A stretch of 12,707 bases of DNA, from positions 1 through 12,707 of the forward strand of contig CAZVEE010000095.1 in assembly GCA_964625525.1 (NCBI GenBank), given 5' to 3'. The notes beneath the pieces are model-generated. The model did not search any database, was not told the origin of the DNA, and saw nothing but the letters and a program-made list of their open reading frames with translations. Origin of the DNA: CAZVEE01 sp964625525 (GTDB lineage: Bacteria; Pseudomonadota; Alphaproteobacteria; JAJFIK01). Position 1 is the stretch's first letter. Each line of letters opens with the position of its first letter. Position numbers and translations under genes: made by a program. Shown here one piece after another: positions 6,607 through 12,707 of this stretch.

Positions 6607-7565
6607 TAGGCGAAGGCCTCGTCCCACGTGCCCCGGGTGGAGGCCTTGGAATATTCCGTGGCGCGATTTTCGAAGAAATTCGTGTGCTCAATGCCGTTGA
6701 GCATCTCGTCCATCCAGGGCAGGGGATTGGAGTCGATCCCGAACCGGGGCGTGAGCGCGAGCTGGTTCAGCCGCCTGTCGCCCACATAGCGGATATAGCG
6801 CTTCACATCTTCAGCCGTCAGACCTTCGACACCGCCCAGTTCGAAGGCGAGATCGATGAAGGCATCCTCATGGGCAATGATGGTCTCGCACGCCTCACCC
6901 AACTCCCGCTCCAATTCCGGCGTCAGGATCTCCGGGTTCTCCTCGACAAAGGTGCGATAGAGCCGGATCACGGAATTGGTGTGTAAGGTTTCGTCCCGGG
7001 CCGACCAGGCCACGATTTGGCCCATCCCCTTCATTTTGTTGAAGCGCGGGAAGTTCATCAGCACCGCGAAAGAAGCGAACAATTGCAGCCCTTCCGTGAA
7101 GGCACCGAAGACGGCCAGAGTCTTGGCGACGTCCGCCTTTGTTTCTACGCCCCATTGCTGCATATAGTCATATTTGTCCTTCATCTGAGTATATTTCATG
7201 AAGGCTTCGTATTCGACTTCTGGCATGCCGATCGTGTCAAGCAAATGGCTATAGGCGGCAATGTGGACCGTCTCGATATTCGAGAATGCCGATAGCATCA
7301 TGAGCACTTCGGTGGGTTTGAACACCTGGGAATAGTGCTTCATGTAGCAATTGTTCACTTCCACATCGGCCTGCACGAAGAAGCGGAAGATCTGGGTGAG
7401 GAGGTTGCGTTCTTCCTCCGACAGCTTGTGCTTCCAGTCCTGCACATCGTCCGCCATCGGCACTTCCTCGGGCAGCCAGTGAATGCGCTGCTGGGTCAGC
7501 CAGGCTTCATAGGCCCAGGGATAGCGGAAGGGTTTATAGGTGGCGCGAGGGGCGAGCAGAGACAT
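6606..7565 (-). CDS. nrdB: Class I ribonucleotide reductase, beta (radical-generating) subunit
   Basis: This 319-residue ferritin-like protein carries the metal/tyrosyl-radical cofactor that starts reduction of ribonucleotides in NrdA. The dimetal ligands can be placed: Asp67 (QADVEV), Glu98 and His101 (SNIETVHIAAY), Glu158 (FTEGL), Glu192 and His195 (ARDETLH). The radical Tyr105 stands in the usual ExxHxxxY spacing. All ligands are present, so it should be active and oxygen-dependent. I chose the ATG at 7565 (MSLLAPRATYKPFRYPWAYEAW) instead of an upstream in-frame start at 7637, because the extra 24 residues are Cys/Arg-rich intergenic translation containing a DNA duplication; AGG lies about 11 bases upstream of the chosen ATG. 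It follows nrdA by 117 bases in the same direction and is probably cotranscribed. It has no N-terminal ATP-cone. Confidence 0.96.
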   Translation of the reverse strand: MSLLAPRATYKPFRYPWAYEAWLTQQRIHWLPEEVPMADDVQDWKHKLSEEERNLLTQIFRFFVQADVEVNNCYMKHYSQVFKPTEVLMMLSAFSNIETVHIAAYSHLLDTIGMPEVEYEAFMKYTQMKDKYDYMQQWGVETKADVAKTLAVFGAFTEGLQLFASFAVLMNFPRFNKMKGMGQIVAWSARDETLHTNSVIRLYRTFVEENPEILTPELERELGEACETIIAHEDAFIDLAFELGGVEGLTAEDVKRYIRYVGDRRLNQLALTPRFGIDSNPLPWMDEMLNGIEHTNFFENRATEYSKASTRGTWDEAFA

Positions 7566-7624
7566 GAGACAGCACCTTTGACAGGGCATGCAGACGGGCA
7601 GAGCCCGCAGTGTGGCGCGGGCCC

Positions 7625-7655
7625 AGATCCGTGGCAAGGAGAGATCCGTGGCAAG
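7625..7655. repeat. 14-bp direct repeat between nrdA and nrdB
   Basis: AGATCCGTGGCAAG occurs at 7625-7638 and again at 7642-7655, separated by GAG, so the unit has a 17-base period. It lies in the 117-base nrdA-nrdB spacer, which otherwise shows no gene. It could be a chance slippage duplication or alter the spacing between the two cistrons. Confidence 0.85.
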
Positions 7656-7682
7656 TGGGCAGCGAAAGAGGCCAGAGCGGCA

Positions 7683-9551
7683 TTACTGGCAGGCCAGGCA
7701 TTCCTCGTAATCGGTCACCGGGGCCACCGCCGCGGCCGCGGCCGAGGGGGGCGCGACCGGCAGATCCTCCAGGCGGCGCAGCGGCACCATGGTCACGACC
7801 GGCGCACTCGCGGCGGGGCTTTCCGCCTTTTCCGCCCGCTGGATCGACAGTGAGCGGCAATAGTAGAGCGACTTCACGCCCTTCTTCCAGGCCTGGAAAT
7901 GGATCTGGTGCAGGTCGCGTTTGTGGATGTCGGCCGGCAGGAACACATTCACCGATTGGGCTTGGTCAATCATCGGCGCGCGGTCGGCCGCGTGATCAAT
8001 CACCCAACGCTGGTCGATCTCAAAGGCGGTCTTGAAGACATCTTTTTCGTCCGCGCTCAGACCATCCAGATGCTGCACCGAGCCGCCATTGACGGAAATA
8101 GATGACCAGGTTTCCGGTGTATCAAGGCCCCGCTCCGCCAGCAGCTTTTTCAGATGCCGATTGCGCACGGTGAACGAGCCTGAAAGCGTCTTGTGCGTAT
8201 AGCTGTTGGCCGCGATCGGTTCGATCCCGGCACTGGCGCCGCCGCAAATGATTGAGATCGAGGCGGTGGGGGCGATCGCGGTTTTGTTGGTGAAGCGCTC
8301 ATCCGAGCCAAATTCCGCCGCATCCGGACAGGCGCCGCGCTCCGCCGCCAGGGTCTTGGAGGCCGCGTTCACGCCCTCTTGAATGTGGCGGAACATGTTC
8401 CGGTTCCATCCCTTCGCCATGGCGCATTCGAACGGCACACCTTGGGCCTGAAGGAAGGAGTGGAAGCCCATGACCCCAAGACCAACGCTGCGTTCACGCT
8501 CGGCCGCGTAACGGGCCCGCGCCATGCTGTCAGGCGCGCGATTGATGAAATCCTGAAGGACATTGTCCAGGAACCGCATGACATCTTCGATGAACCGGGG
8601 ATCGTCCTTCCACTCCAGATATGTTTCCAGATTGAGCGAAGAAAGACAGCATACGGCCGTGCGCTCCTGCCCGTGATGGTCCGTCCCCGTCGTGAGTGTG
8701 ATTTCTGAGCACAGATTCGAGGTGCTCACTTTCAACCCCGCCTTGCGGTGATGCTCCGGCACCGCGCGGTTCACGGTGTCCGTAAACAGAAGATAAGGCT
8801 CGCCCGTCTCAATGCGCGCCGTCAAAAGGCGGATCCACAAGCTGCGCGCCGAGACCGTCTCCATGACCTGGCCATCTTTGGGCGAGATCAGATCCCAGGG
8901 CGCGTCCGCGTCCACCGCGTCCATGAATGCATCGGTGATAACCACGCCGTGATGCAGGTTCAGCGCCTTGCGGTTCGGGTCACCGCCGGTGGGCCGGCGC
9001 ATTTCGATAAATTCTTCGATCTCCGGGTGCGAGATATCCAGATAGACCGCCGCCGAGCCGCGTCGCAACGTGCCCTGACTAATGGCGAGCGTGAGCGAAT
9101 CCATCACCCGAATGAAGGGAATGATCCCCGACGTCTTGCCCACGCCGCGCACGCTTTCCCCCATGGAGCGGAGCTTGCCCCAGTAGCTGCCGATGCCGCC
9201 GCCGCGCGCCGCAAGCCACACATTCTCGTTCCACAGCCCGACAATGCCCTCCAGGCTGTCCTCGGCCTCATTCAGGAAGCAGGAAATGGGCAGGCCACGA
9301 TTCGTGCCGCCATTGGACAGCACTGGGGTCGCAGGCATGAACCACAGATTGGACATGTAGTCGTACAGGCGCTGGGCGTGATCCGCATCATCCGCATAGG
9401 CGGTGGCGACGCGGGCGAACAGGTCCTGAAAGCTCTCGCCCGGGGTCAGGTAGCGATCAGTCAAAGTCGCTTTGCCGAAATCGGTCAGCCGCGAATCGCG
9501 GGACGGGTCGGTGATGACGGAGCGCGGAGCGGCAAGGGGAAGCGTGGTCAT
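7683..9551 (-). CDS. nrdA: Class I ribonucleotide reductase, alpha (catalytic) subunit, without ATP-cone
   Basis: This 622-residue catalytic subunit reduces ribonucleoside diphosphates to deoxyribonucleotides. Active-site residues are visible: Cys91 (PISCFL) and Cys302 (CCLSSLNL) as the redox pair, Asn279/Cys281/Glu283 (SNLCSEI) with the thiyl-radical Cys, and Tyr563-Tyr564 (KSLYYCRS) of the radical-transfer path. The C-terminal swinging-arm cysteines are Cys618/Cys621 in EECLACQ, after an Ala/Pro-rich linker (about 577-612). E. coli NrdA is about 760 residues and begins with an ATP-cone of roughly 90 residues; here the catalytic barrel block WFMPATPVLSNGG is already at residue 70, so there is no room for the cone. 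The dATP off-switch should therefore be absent. The ATG at 9551 has only a weak Shine-Dalgarno. It is the first gene of the nrdA-nrdB operon, with a promoter candidate overlapping an NrdR-like box upstream. Confidence 0.97.
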   Translation of the reverse strand: MTTLPLAAPRSVITDPSRDSRLTDFGKATLTDRYLTPGESFQDLFARVATAYADDADHAQRLYDYMSNLWFMPATPVLSNGGTNRGLPISCFLNEAEDSLEGIVGLWNENVWLAARGGGIGSYWGKLRSMGESVRGVGKTSGIIPFIRVMDSLTLAISQGTLRRGSAAVYLDISHPEIEEFIEMRRPTGGDPNRKALNLHHGVVITDAFMDAVDADAPWDLISPKDGQVMETVSARSLWIRLLTARIETGEPYLLFTDTVNRAVPEHHRKAGLKVSTSNLCSEITLTTGTDHHGQERTAVCCLSSLNLETYLEWKDDPRFIEDVMRFLDNVLQDFINRAPDSMARARYAAERERSVGLGVMGFHSFLQAQGVPFECAMAKGWNRNMFRHIQEGVNAASKTLAAERGACPDAAEFGSDERFTNKTAIAPTASISIICGGASAGIEPIAANSYTHKTLSGSFTVRNRHLKKLLAERGLDTPETWSSISVNGGSVQHLDGLSADEKDVFKTAFEIDQRWVIDHAADRAPMIDQAQSVNVFLPADIHKRDLHQIHFQAWKKGVKSLYYCRSLSIQRAEKAESPAASAPVVTMVPLRRLEDLPVAPPSAAAAAVAPVTDYEECLACQ

Positions 9552-9626
9552 GGCAGGTCAGCCCGTCCTGTCTGGTGAAAACCGGTGCGTGCGTGCGCGT
9601 GAGAGATCCGGACCCCTTGGATCTGG

Positions 9627-9673
9627 GCCCCACATTGTGGGGCTCGGCGCGGCAGTGACGCTAGATATGGTAG
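9627..9673 (-). promoter_or_regulatory. Candidate NrdR box pair upstream of nrdA
   Basis: I compared these with the NrdR consensus acaCwAtATaTwGtgt from memory. The 16-mer at 9658-9673 (core CTAGATATGG) fits about 11 of 16 positions. The one at 9627-9642 fits only about 8 of 16 but contains a perfect palindrome CCCCACA-T-TGTGGGG. The 15-base linker between them is the spacing expected for paired NrdR boxes. The first overlaps the predicted nrdA -10 element, a suitable place for repression. No nrdR gene is in the window, so the assignment rests on motif, spacing and position. Confidence 0.5.
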
Positions 9674-9694
9674 TCAGCCGGACGGGCCTGTCAA
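9667..9694 (-). promoter_or_regulatory. Promoter candidate for nrdA-nrdB
   Basis: On the minus strand a perfect -35 TTGACA (9694-9689) is followed after 16 bases by TACCAT (9672-9667), a 4/6 match to TATAAT. Transcription would begin near 9660, giving a leader of roughly 110 bases to the nrdA ATG that contains one hairpin (AGATCC/GGATCT, 9604-9624). The -10 is embedded in an NrdR-like box. Confidence 0.5.
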
Positions 9695-9700
9695 CGGTGG

Positions 9701-9778
9701 AAACCACATTTTGGGGGCGCACCCCATCTGCAACTACCACATCTAGTGGTTAGGCGGGCTCGGCCCTAGATCTTGTGT
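9701..9778. promoter_or_regulatory. Further NrdR-like palindromes in the nrdA/SRAP intergenic region
   Basis: Three more sites resemble the same motif: 9701-9716 (core CCACATTTTG), 9734-9749 (inside the perfect palindrome ACCAC-ATCTA-GTGGT, 9736-9750) and 9763-9778 (core CTAGATCTTG, about 12 of 16 consensus positions, the best match in the region). The last two are separated by 13 bases, slightly short of the usual 15-16. They lie between the two divergent genes, 150-230 bases above nrdA. Confidence 0.4.
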
Positions 9779-9838
9779 GGTTCAGGCGGCGAAGGCGCCA
9801 GATGACACTACCCCCCGAGTTGCGTCACAAGCGGCGCA

Positions 9839-9852
9839 CCCCATATCTGGGG
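9839..9852. promoter_or_regulatory. Palindrome CCCCA-TATC-TGGGG just upstream of the SRAP gene
   Basis: This has 5-bp perfect arms around TATC, 27 bases before the SRAP start codon. Its core CCATATCTGG resembles the NrdR-like boxes nearby. It is well placed to act as an operator or as part of the promoter of the plus-strand gene, but no convincing -35/-10 pair was found there. Confidence 0.35.
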
Positions 9853-9879
9853 CACCCGCAACCACGCTGAGGGACGCCC

Positions 9880-10569
9880 ATGTGCGGACGCTATGCCCAG
9901 ACCACGCCCATGACGTCTGTCGCCGACTTGTTCGCGGTGACCGGGCCGGTGCCGCCACTGGCGCCGCGCTATAACATTGCGCCGACCCAAGGGGTTGCCA
10001 TGGTGCGGCTGAGCTCGGCAGGCGAGCGGGAGATCGCGATTGTGCGCTGGGGGCTGGTGCCGTCCTGGGCAAAGGAGTTGGGTGATCGGCCGCTGTTCAA
10101 CGCACGGTCCGAAACCGCTGCCGAAAAGCCGTCCTTCAAGGCTGCCTTCGAACGCCGACGCGGCCTGGTGCCGGCGGACGCGTTTTATGAATGGCCGCCG
10201 GGACCCGGCGGCCGGGCTGCGCCCCATGCGGTGCGCCCGCTCGCAGGCGGCGTCTTCGCCATGGCTGGCATCTGGGACGTGTGGCAAAGCCCGGACGGCT
10301 CGGAAGTGCACTCTGTCGCCATTCTCACGACCGAGGCGCGCGGCGCGCTGGCCACGCTGCATCATCGCATGCCGGTGATCCTGGCGCCGGACCACTGGGC
10401 GGGCTGGCTGGACGGCTCAAGCCCCTTGCCCGCGCCGGTGCCCGTGGAGAGCCTGGAGGCGGTGCGGGTCTCCACCCGCGTGAACACCGCCGGCGCCGAC
10501 GGCCCTGATTTGCTGGATCCGCATACGCCCGAGCCACCGGCGCCCGAGCCGCAACTGTCCCTGTTCTAA
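9880..10569 (+). CDS. yedK: SRAP-domain abasic-site processing protein (YedK/HMCES family)
   Basis: This 229-residue SOS-response-associated peptidase (SRAP) domain protein belongs to a family that forms a covalent thiazolidine link between the N-terminal Cys and abasic sites in single-stranded DNA, shielding replication forks. Cys2 follows the initiator Met (MCGRYAQ), as the family requires after Met removal. The other active-site positions are Asn74 (LFNARSET), Glu104 (PADAFYEW) and His161 (LHHRMPVIL). YNIAPTQ (31-37) and RWGLVPSWAK are family blocks. After the domain, a Pro-rich tail ends in QLSLF (225-229), exactly the bacterial sliding-clamp-binding consensus QL(S/D)LF, implying recruitment to DnaN. 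The ATG at 9880 has GAGG 7 bases upstream. It is divergent from nrdA, with 328 bases between the start codons. No LexA-type box was found. Confidence 0.95.
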   Translation: MCGRYAQTTPMTSVADLFAVTGPVPPLAPRYNIAPTQGVAMVRLSSAGEREIAIVRWGLVPSWAKELGDRPLFNARSETAAEKPSFKAAFERRRGLVPADAFYEWPPGPGGRAAPHAVRPLAGGVFAMAGIWDVWQSPDGSEVHSVAILTTEARGALATLHHRMPVILAPDHWAGWLDGSSPLPAPVPVESLEAVRVSTRVNTAGADGPDLLDPHTPEPPAPEPQLSLF

Positions 10570-10572
10570 GCA

Positions 10573-10626
10573 CCCCGTGTTCCGGTCGCGCCCTGTGTTC
10601 CGGCCGCGCCCCGTGTTCCGGTCGCG
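10573..10626. repeat. Three tandem 18-bp repeats after the SRAP gene
   Basis: The unit CCCCGTGTTCCGGTCGCG occurs at 10573-10590, with two substitutions at 10591-10608, and again identical at 10609-10626. The array begins 4 bases after the SRAP stop and ends about 93 bases before the prolyl-isomerase ATG. Each unit contains a short GC palindrome (CCGG), but no T-tract follows, so it is not an obvious terminator. Copy number may vary between strains. Confidence 0.9.
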
Positions 10627-10719
10627 CATCGGGTGCAGTTAGCCATGGACAAGGCGCGAGCGATGCCGTTCGATGCGGCGAAGGGTTTCGCATGTCTCCC
10701 CGATAGAAAGGATGAGCTT

Positions 10720-11178
10720 ATGATCCGTGTGGTTTCCCGTTTTGCCGCCGCCGCCGTGCTCGGCCTTGGTCTTGCGTTTGCGGCCGAGCCCGCCGCCGCC
10801 AATCCGCAATTCGATTATCTGACTGAGAACGCCCAGAAAGAGGGCGTGAAAGTCACGTCAAGCGGCCTGCAATATCGCGTGCTGCGCGCGGGCGAGGGCA
10901 AGTCCCCGGCCTCCGCCGCCGAAATCGTCGAGGTGCATTATCGCGGCACGCTCATCGATGGCACCCAGTTCGACAGCTCCTATGACCGCGGCCAGCCAGC
11001 GCTGTTCCCGCTGAACCGGGTGATCGCGGGCTGGACCGAGGGCGTGCAGCTGATGCAGGAAGGGGCCAAATACGAGTTTGTGATCCCGTCCGACCTCGCC
11101 TATGGCGCGTATGGCCAAGGGGATATTCCCGGCGGTGCCACGCTCATTTTCGAGGTGGAGCTGATCCGCGTCCACTAA
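10720..11178 (+). CDS. Exported FKBP-type peptidyl-prolyl cis-trans isomerase
   Basis: This 152-residue protein has a Sec-type signal peptide (MIRVVSRF, then an Ala/Leu/Gly hydrophobic core to about residue 22, likely cut after AAA at about 27) followed by one FKBP domain. It should act in the periplasm, catalysing proline isomerisation during folding of exported proteins. Conserved FKBP positions are visible: VHYRGTLIDGTQFDSSYDRG (Tyr74, Phe84, Asp85), FPLNRVIAGWTEG (Val101, Ile102, Trp105), PSDLAYG (Tyr128) and IPGGATLIFEVELI (Phe144). The dimerisation domain of FkpA/Mip proteins is missing apart from a short linker, so it is a minimal form. The ATG at 10720 has AAGGA 7 bases upstream; an in-frame ATG at 10633 would bury the signal peptide and is not preferred. 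It is monocistronic, with its own terminator. Confidence 0.95.
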   Translation: MIRVVSRFAAAAVLGLGLAFAAEPAAANPQFDYLTENAQKEGVKVTSSGLQYRVLRAGEGKSPASAAEIVEVHYRGTLIDGTQFDSSYDRGQPALFPLNRVIAGWTEGVQLMQEGAKYEFVIPSDLAYGAYGQGDIPGGATLIFEVELIRVH

Positions 11179-11195
11179 GCAGAGCCCGAAGATGG

Positions 11196-11235
11196 AAGGC
11201 GCGAGGGCCCTGAGGGGGTCTGTCGCGCCTTTTTC
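11196..11235 (+). terminator. Rho-independent terminator of the FKBP gene
   Basis: GGCGCGA (11198-11204) pairs perfectly with TCGCGCC (11223-11229), extended by AA/TT at the base, around an 18-base loop that can fold further (GCCC with GGGG). Five T follow from 11230. It starts 17 bases after the stop codon. Confidence 0.85.
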
Positions 11236-11305
11236 TTGCGCAGAAGCCCGGATTCCGCTCGGTCACCACTCCCAAAGCATACGAGAGCCATTATCATATT
11301 GCTGA

Positions 11306-11334
11306 GGCGCGTCCGGATTTGGTGAGAACGCGCC
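11306..11334 (+). promoter_or_regulatory. Inverted repeat upstream of the acyl-CoA synthetase gene
   Basis: GGCGCGT (11306-11312) and ACGCGCC (11328-11334) form a perfect 7-bp inverted repeat with a 15-base spacer, ending 22 bases before the start codon. It may be an operator or a leader hairpin. It lies downstream of a weak -10-like TATCAT (11292-11297) for which no good -35 was seen. Confidence 0.35.
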
Positions 11335-11356
11335 AGGCTTGCGATGGGAGGAGTGG

Positions 11357-12707
11357 ATGGCGGAACGCGCAAAACTGGCCTCATTGGCCGACATTATCCG
11401 GCGAGGGGCTCAGGAGTGGGGCGAGTCCCCGGCTCTGGTGATGGACGACGAGGTCACGACCTATGCAGCGCTCGACCGGCGCTCCAACAAAGTGGCCAAT
11501 GGGTTGATCGCCGCGGGCATCCGTCCCGACGACCGGGTCGCCTTCATCGGCAAGAACTCCGACACATACTTTGAAATTCTGTTCGGCGCATTGAAGGCGC
11601 GGGGCGTTGTGGTGGGTGTGAACTGGCGCCTGGCAGGCCCGGAGATCGCCTATATCCTGAACGACTCCGGCTCCAAGGTGGTGTTCGTAGGCGCCGAGTT
11701 CTATCCGGTGATCGAGTCCATTCGCGGCGACATCCCAGGGGTGGAGCACATCATCGCGATTGATGGCGGTCACGGTGACTGGCCAGCCTTTGATACGTGG
11801 CGCTTTGGCCAGGCGGATCACGACCCCAAGCTGGCGCATCGGCGCGACGATGATGCCATTCAGCTCTACACGAGCGGCACCACGGGTCATCCCAAAGGGG
11901 TTCAGCTCACGAACCATAACTATCTGTCTGTGTTCGACATTGCCGCCCAATCCGGCTGGAGCGACTGGCAGCCCGGTGACGTGAATATCATCTGTATGCC
12001 GCTGTTCCATGTGGCGGGTGTGAATGTCGGCCTGCTGGGCATGGAAAGCGGTTGTAAGAACGTTGTGTTGAAAGATGTGGATCCGGGCGTGATCCTGGAT
12101 CTGGTCGAAAAGCACCGCATCCAATACATGTTCGTGGTGCCGGCCGTGATCAATTTCCTGGTCTTGCATCCCTCCGCCAAGGGGCGCGACTTCTCCAGCC
12201 TAAAGCAGATCCTTTACGGCGCCTCGCCCATTGCCGAAGACCTGATCAAGCAGGCGCAAGCGCTGTTCCAGTGTGATTTCATTCAGGTCTATGGCATGAC
12301 CGAGACTGCCGGGACGGGGACTCATCTGCCACCGGATGATCACGACCCGGCGCGCGGGCGCCTGCGCTCCTGCGGTATTGCGAATGCGGATACGGAGATC
12401 AAAATTATCGATGCCGACGGCAATGGCTTGCCCCCGGGGCAGGTCGGCGAGATCCTCATCCGCTGCCAAGGCAATATGAAGGGCTATTGGAACCGTCCGG
12501 AAGCCACCGACAAGACCCTGATCGACGGGTGGATCTATACCGGTGACGCCGGTTTTATGGATGCGGACGGCTATCTCTTCATCCATGACCGGGTGAAGGA
12601 CATGATCGTCTCTGGTGGCGAGCACATCTATCCGGCCGAAGTGGAGAACGCCGTTTTCGCCCATCCGGCCGTGGCGGATGTGGCGGTGATCGGCGTGCCC
12701 GACGAGC
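11357..12707 (+). CDS. Acyl-CoA synthetase (fatty-acid-CoA ligase-like), AMP-binding superfamily (partial, runs off the right edge)
   Basis: The first 450 residues of an ANL-superfamily adenylate-forming enzyme, with the frame still open at the window end; the family is usually 500-560 residues, so most of the C-terminal lid domain is missing. It should activate a carboxylic acid with ATP and load it on CoA. Motifs are the P-loop YTSGTTGHPKG (171-181), PLFHVAG (215-221), YGASPI, YGMTET (312-317), GWIYTGD (391-397) and the hinge DRVKDMIVSGGEHIYPAE (411-428). The GGEHIYPAEVE block is typical of medium/long-chain and aromatic acyl-CoA ligases. The substrate cannot be deduced. The catalytic Lys near the C-terminus lies outside the window. 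ATG 11357 has GGAGG 5 bases upstream. The FKBP terminator separates it from the gene before. Confidence 0.93.
   Translation, partial: MAERAKLASLADIIRRGAQEWGESPALVMDDEVTTYAALDRRSNKVANGLIAAGIRPDDRVAFIGKNSDTYFEILFGALKARGVVVGVNWRLAGPEIAYILNDSGSKVVFVGAEFYPVIESIRGDIPGVEHIIAIDGGHGDWPAFDTWRFGQADHDPKLAHRRDDDAIQLYTSGTTGHPKGVQLTNHNYLSVFDIAAQSGWSDWQPGDVNIICMPLFHVAGVNVGLLGMESGCKNVVLKDVDPGVILDLVEKHRIQYMFVVPAVINFLVLHPSAKGRDFSSLKQILYGASPIAEDLIKQAQALFQCDFIQVYGMTETAGTGTHLPPDDHDPARGRLRSCGIANADTEIKIIDADGNGLPPGQVGEILIRCQGNMKGYWNRPEATDKTLIDGWIYTGDAGFMDADGYLFIHDRVKDMIVSGGEHIYPAEVENAVFAHPAVADVAVIGVPDE

Noticed and set aside
8748..9578. A 276-codon plus-strand open frame antisense to nrdA
   Set aside because: It is fully explained by codon bias of the opposite nrdA frame; composition is antisense-like.
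10573..10626. The 18-bp tandem repeats as a CRISPR array
   Set aside because: Units are contiguous with no spacers, and there are no cas genes nearby.
11381..12169. A 262-codon minus-strand open frame over the acyl-CoA synthetase
   Set aside because: The plus frame has all ANL-superfamily motifs, so this is a shadow frame.

Overview
The window is high-GC DNA, most likely from an alphaproteobacterium. This is inferred from gene content and protein style (heterodimeric methylmalonyl-CoA mutase with MeaB, a compact class I NrdAB, an SRAP protein, a CspA) and was not tested by any search. Coding density is ordinary. There is no insertion sequence, phage gene, CRISPR array, tRNA or rRNA that I can support.

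Layout. (1) Positions 1-4887, minus strand: an operon mutA -> mutB -> meaB, encoding the small and large subunits of adenosylcobalamin-dependent methylmalonyl-CoA mutase and the start of its GTPase chaperone; meaB runs off the left edge. A near-ideal extended -10 promoter lies just upstream of mutA. (2) 4984-5424, minus: gloA, a Ni/Co-type glyoxalase I, not the methylmalonyl-CoA epimerase one might expect beside the mutase. (3) 5425-6225: about 800 bases with no convincing gene but several hairpins, ending in a hairpin plus T6 that looks like an intrinsic terminator only about 56 bases before cspA. (4) 6226-6432, plus: cspA, with a textbook terminator whose T-tract is part of a 14-bp tandem duplication. 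(5) 6606-9551, minus: nrdA -> nrdB, an aerobic class I ribonucleotide reductase without an ATP-cone. (6) 9552-9879: the divergent nrdA/SRAP intergenic region, holding an nrdA promoter candidate and several NrdR-box-like palindromes. (7) 9880-10569, plus: an SRAP (YedK/HMCES-type) abasic-site protein ending in a perfect sliding-clamp-binding pentapeptide, QLSLF. (8) 10720-11178, plus: an exported FKBP-type prolyl isomerase with its own terminator, preceded by three 18-bp tandem repeats. (9) 11357 to the right edge, plus: a truncated acyl-CoA synthetase of the AMP-binding superfamily.

How the genes fit together. The mut operon turns methylmalonyl-CoA (from propionyl-CoA, branched-chain amino acids or odd-chain fatty acids) into succinyl-CoA, and the right-hand acyl-CoA synthetase could supply CoA thioesters, though it is unlinked. 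NrdAB makes dNTPs, and the divergent SRAP protein protects abasic sites in single-stranded DNA, so the 9.5-9.9 kb region pairs DNA-precursor supply with replication-associated damage tolerance.

No wholly new system is evident. The points most worth a second look are the clamp motif on the SRAP protein, the terminator-like element in the cspA leader with the structured gene-less region before it, the cluster of NrdR-like boxes, and three short tandem duplications, all placed between genes.
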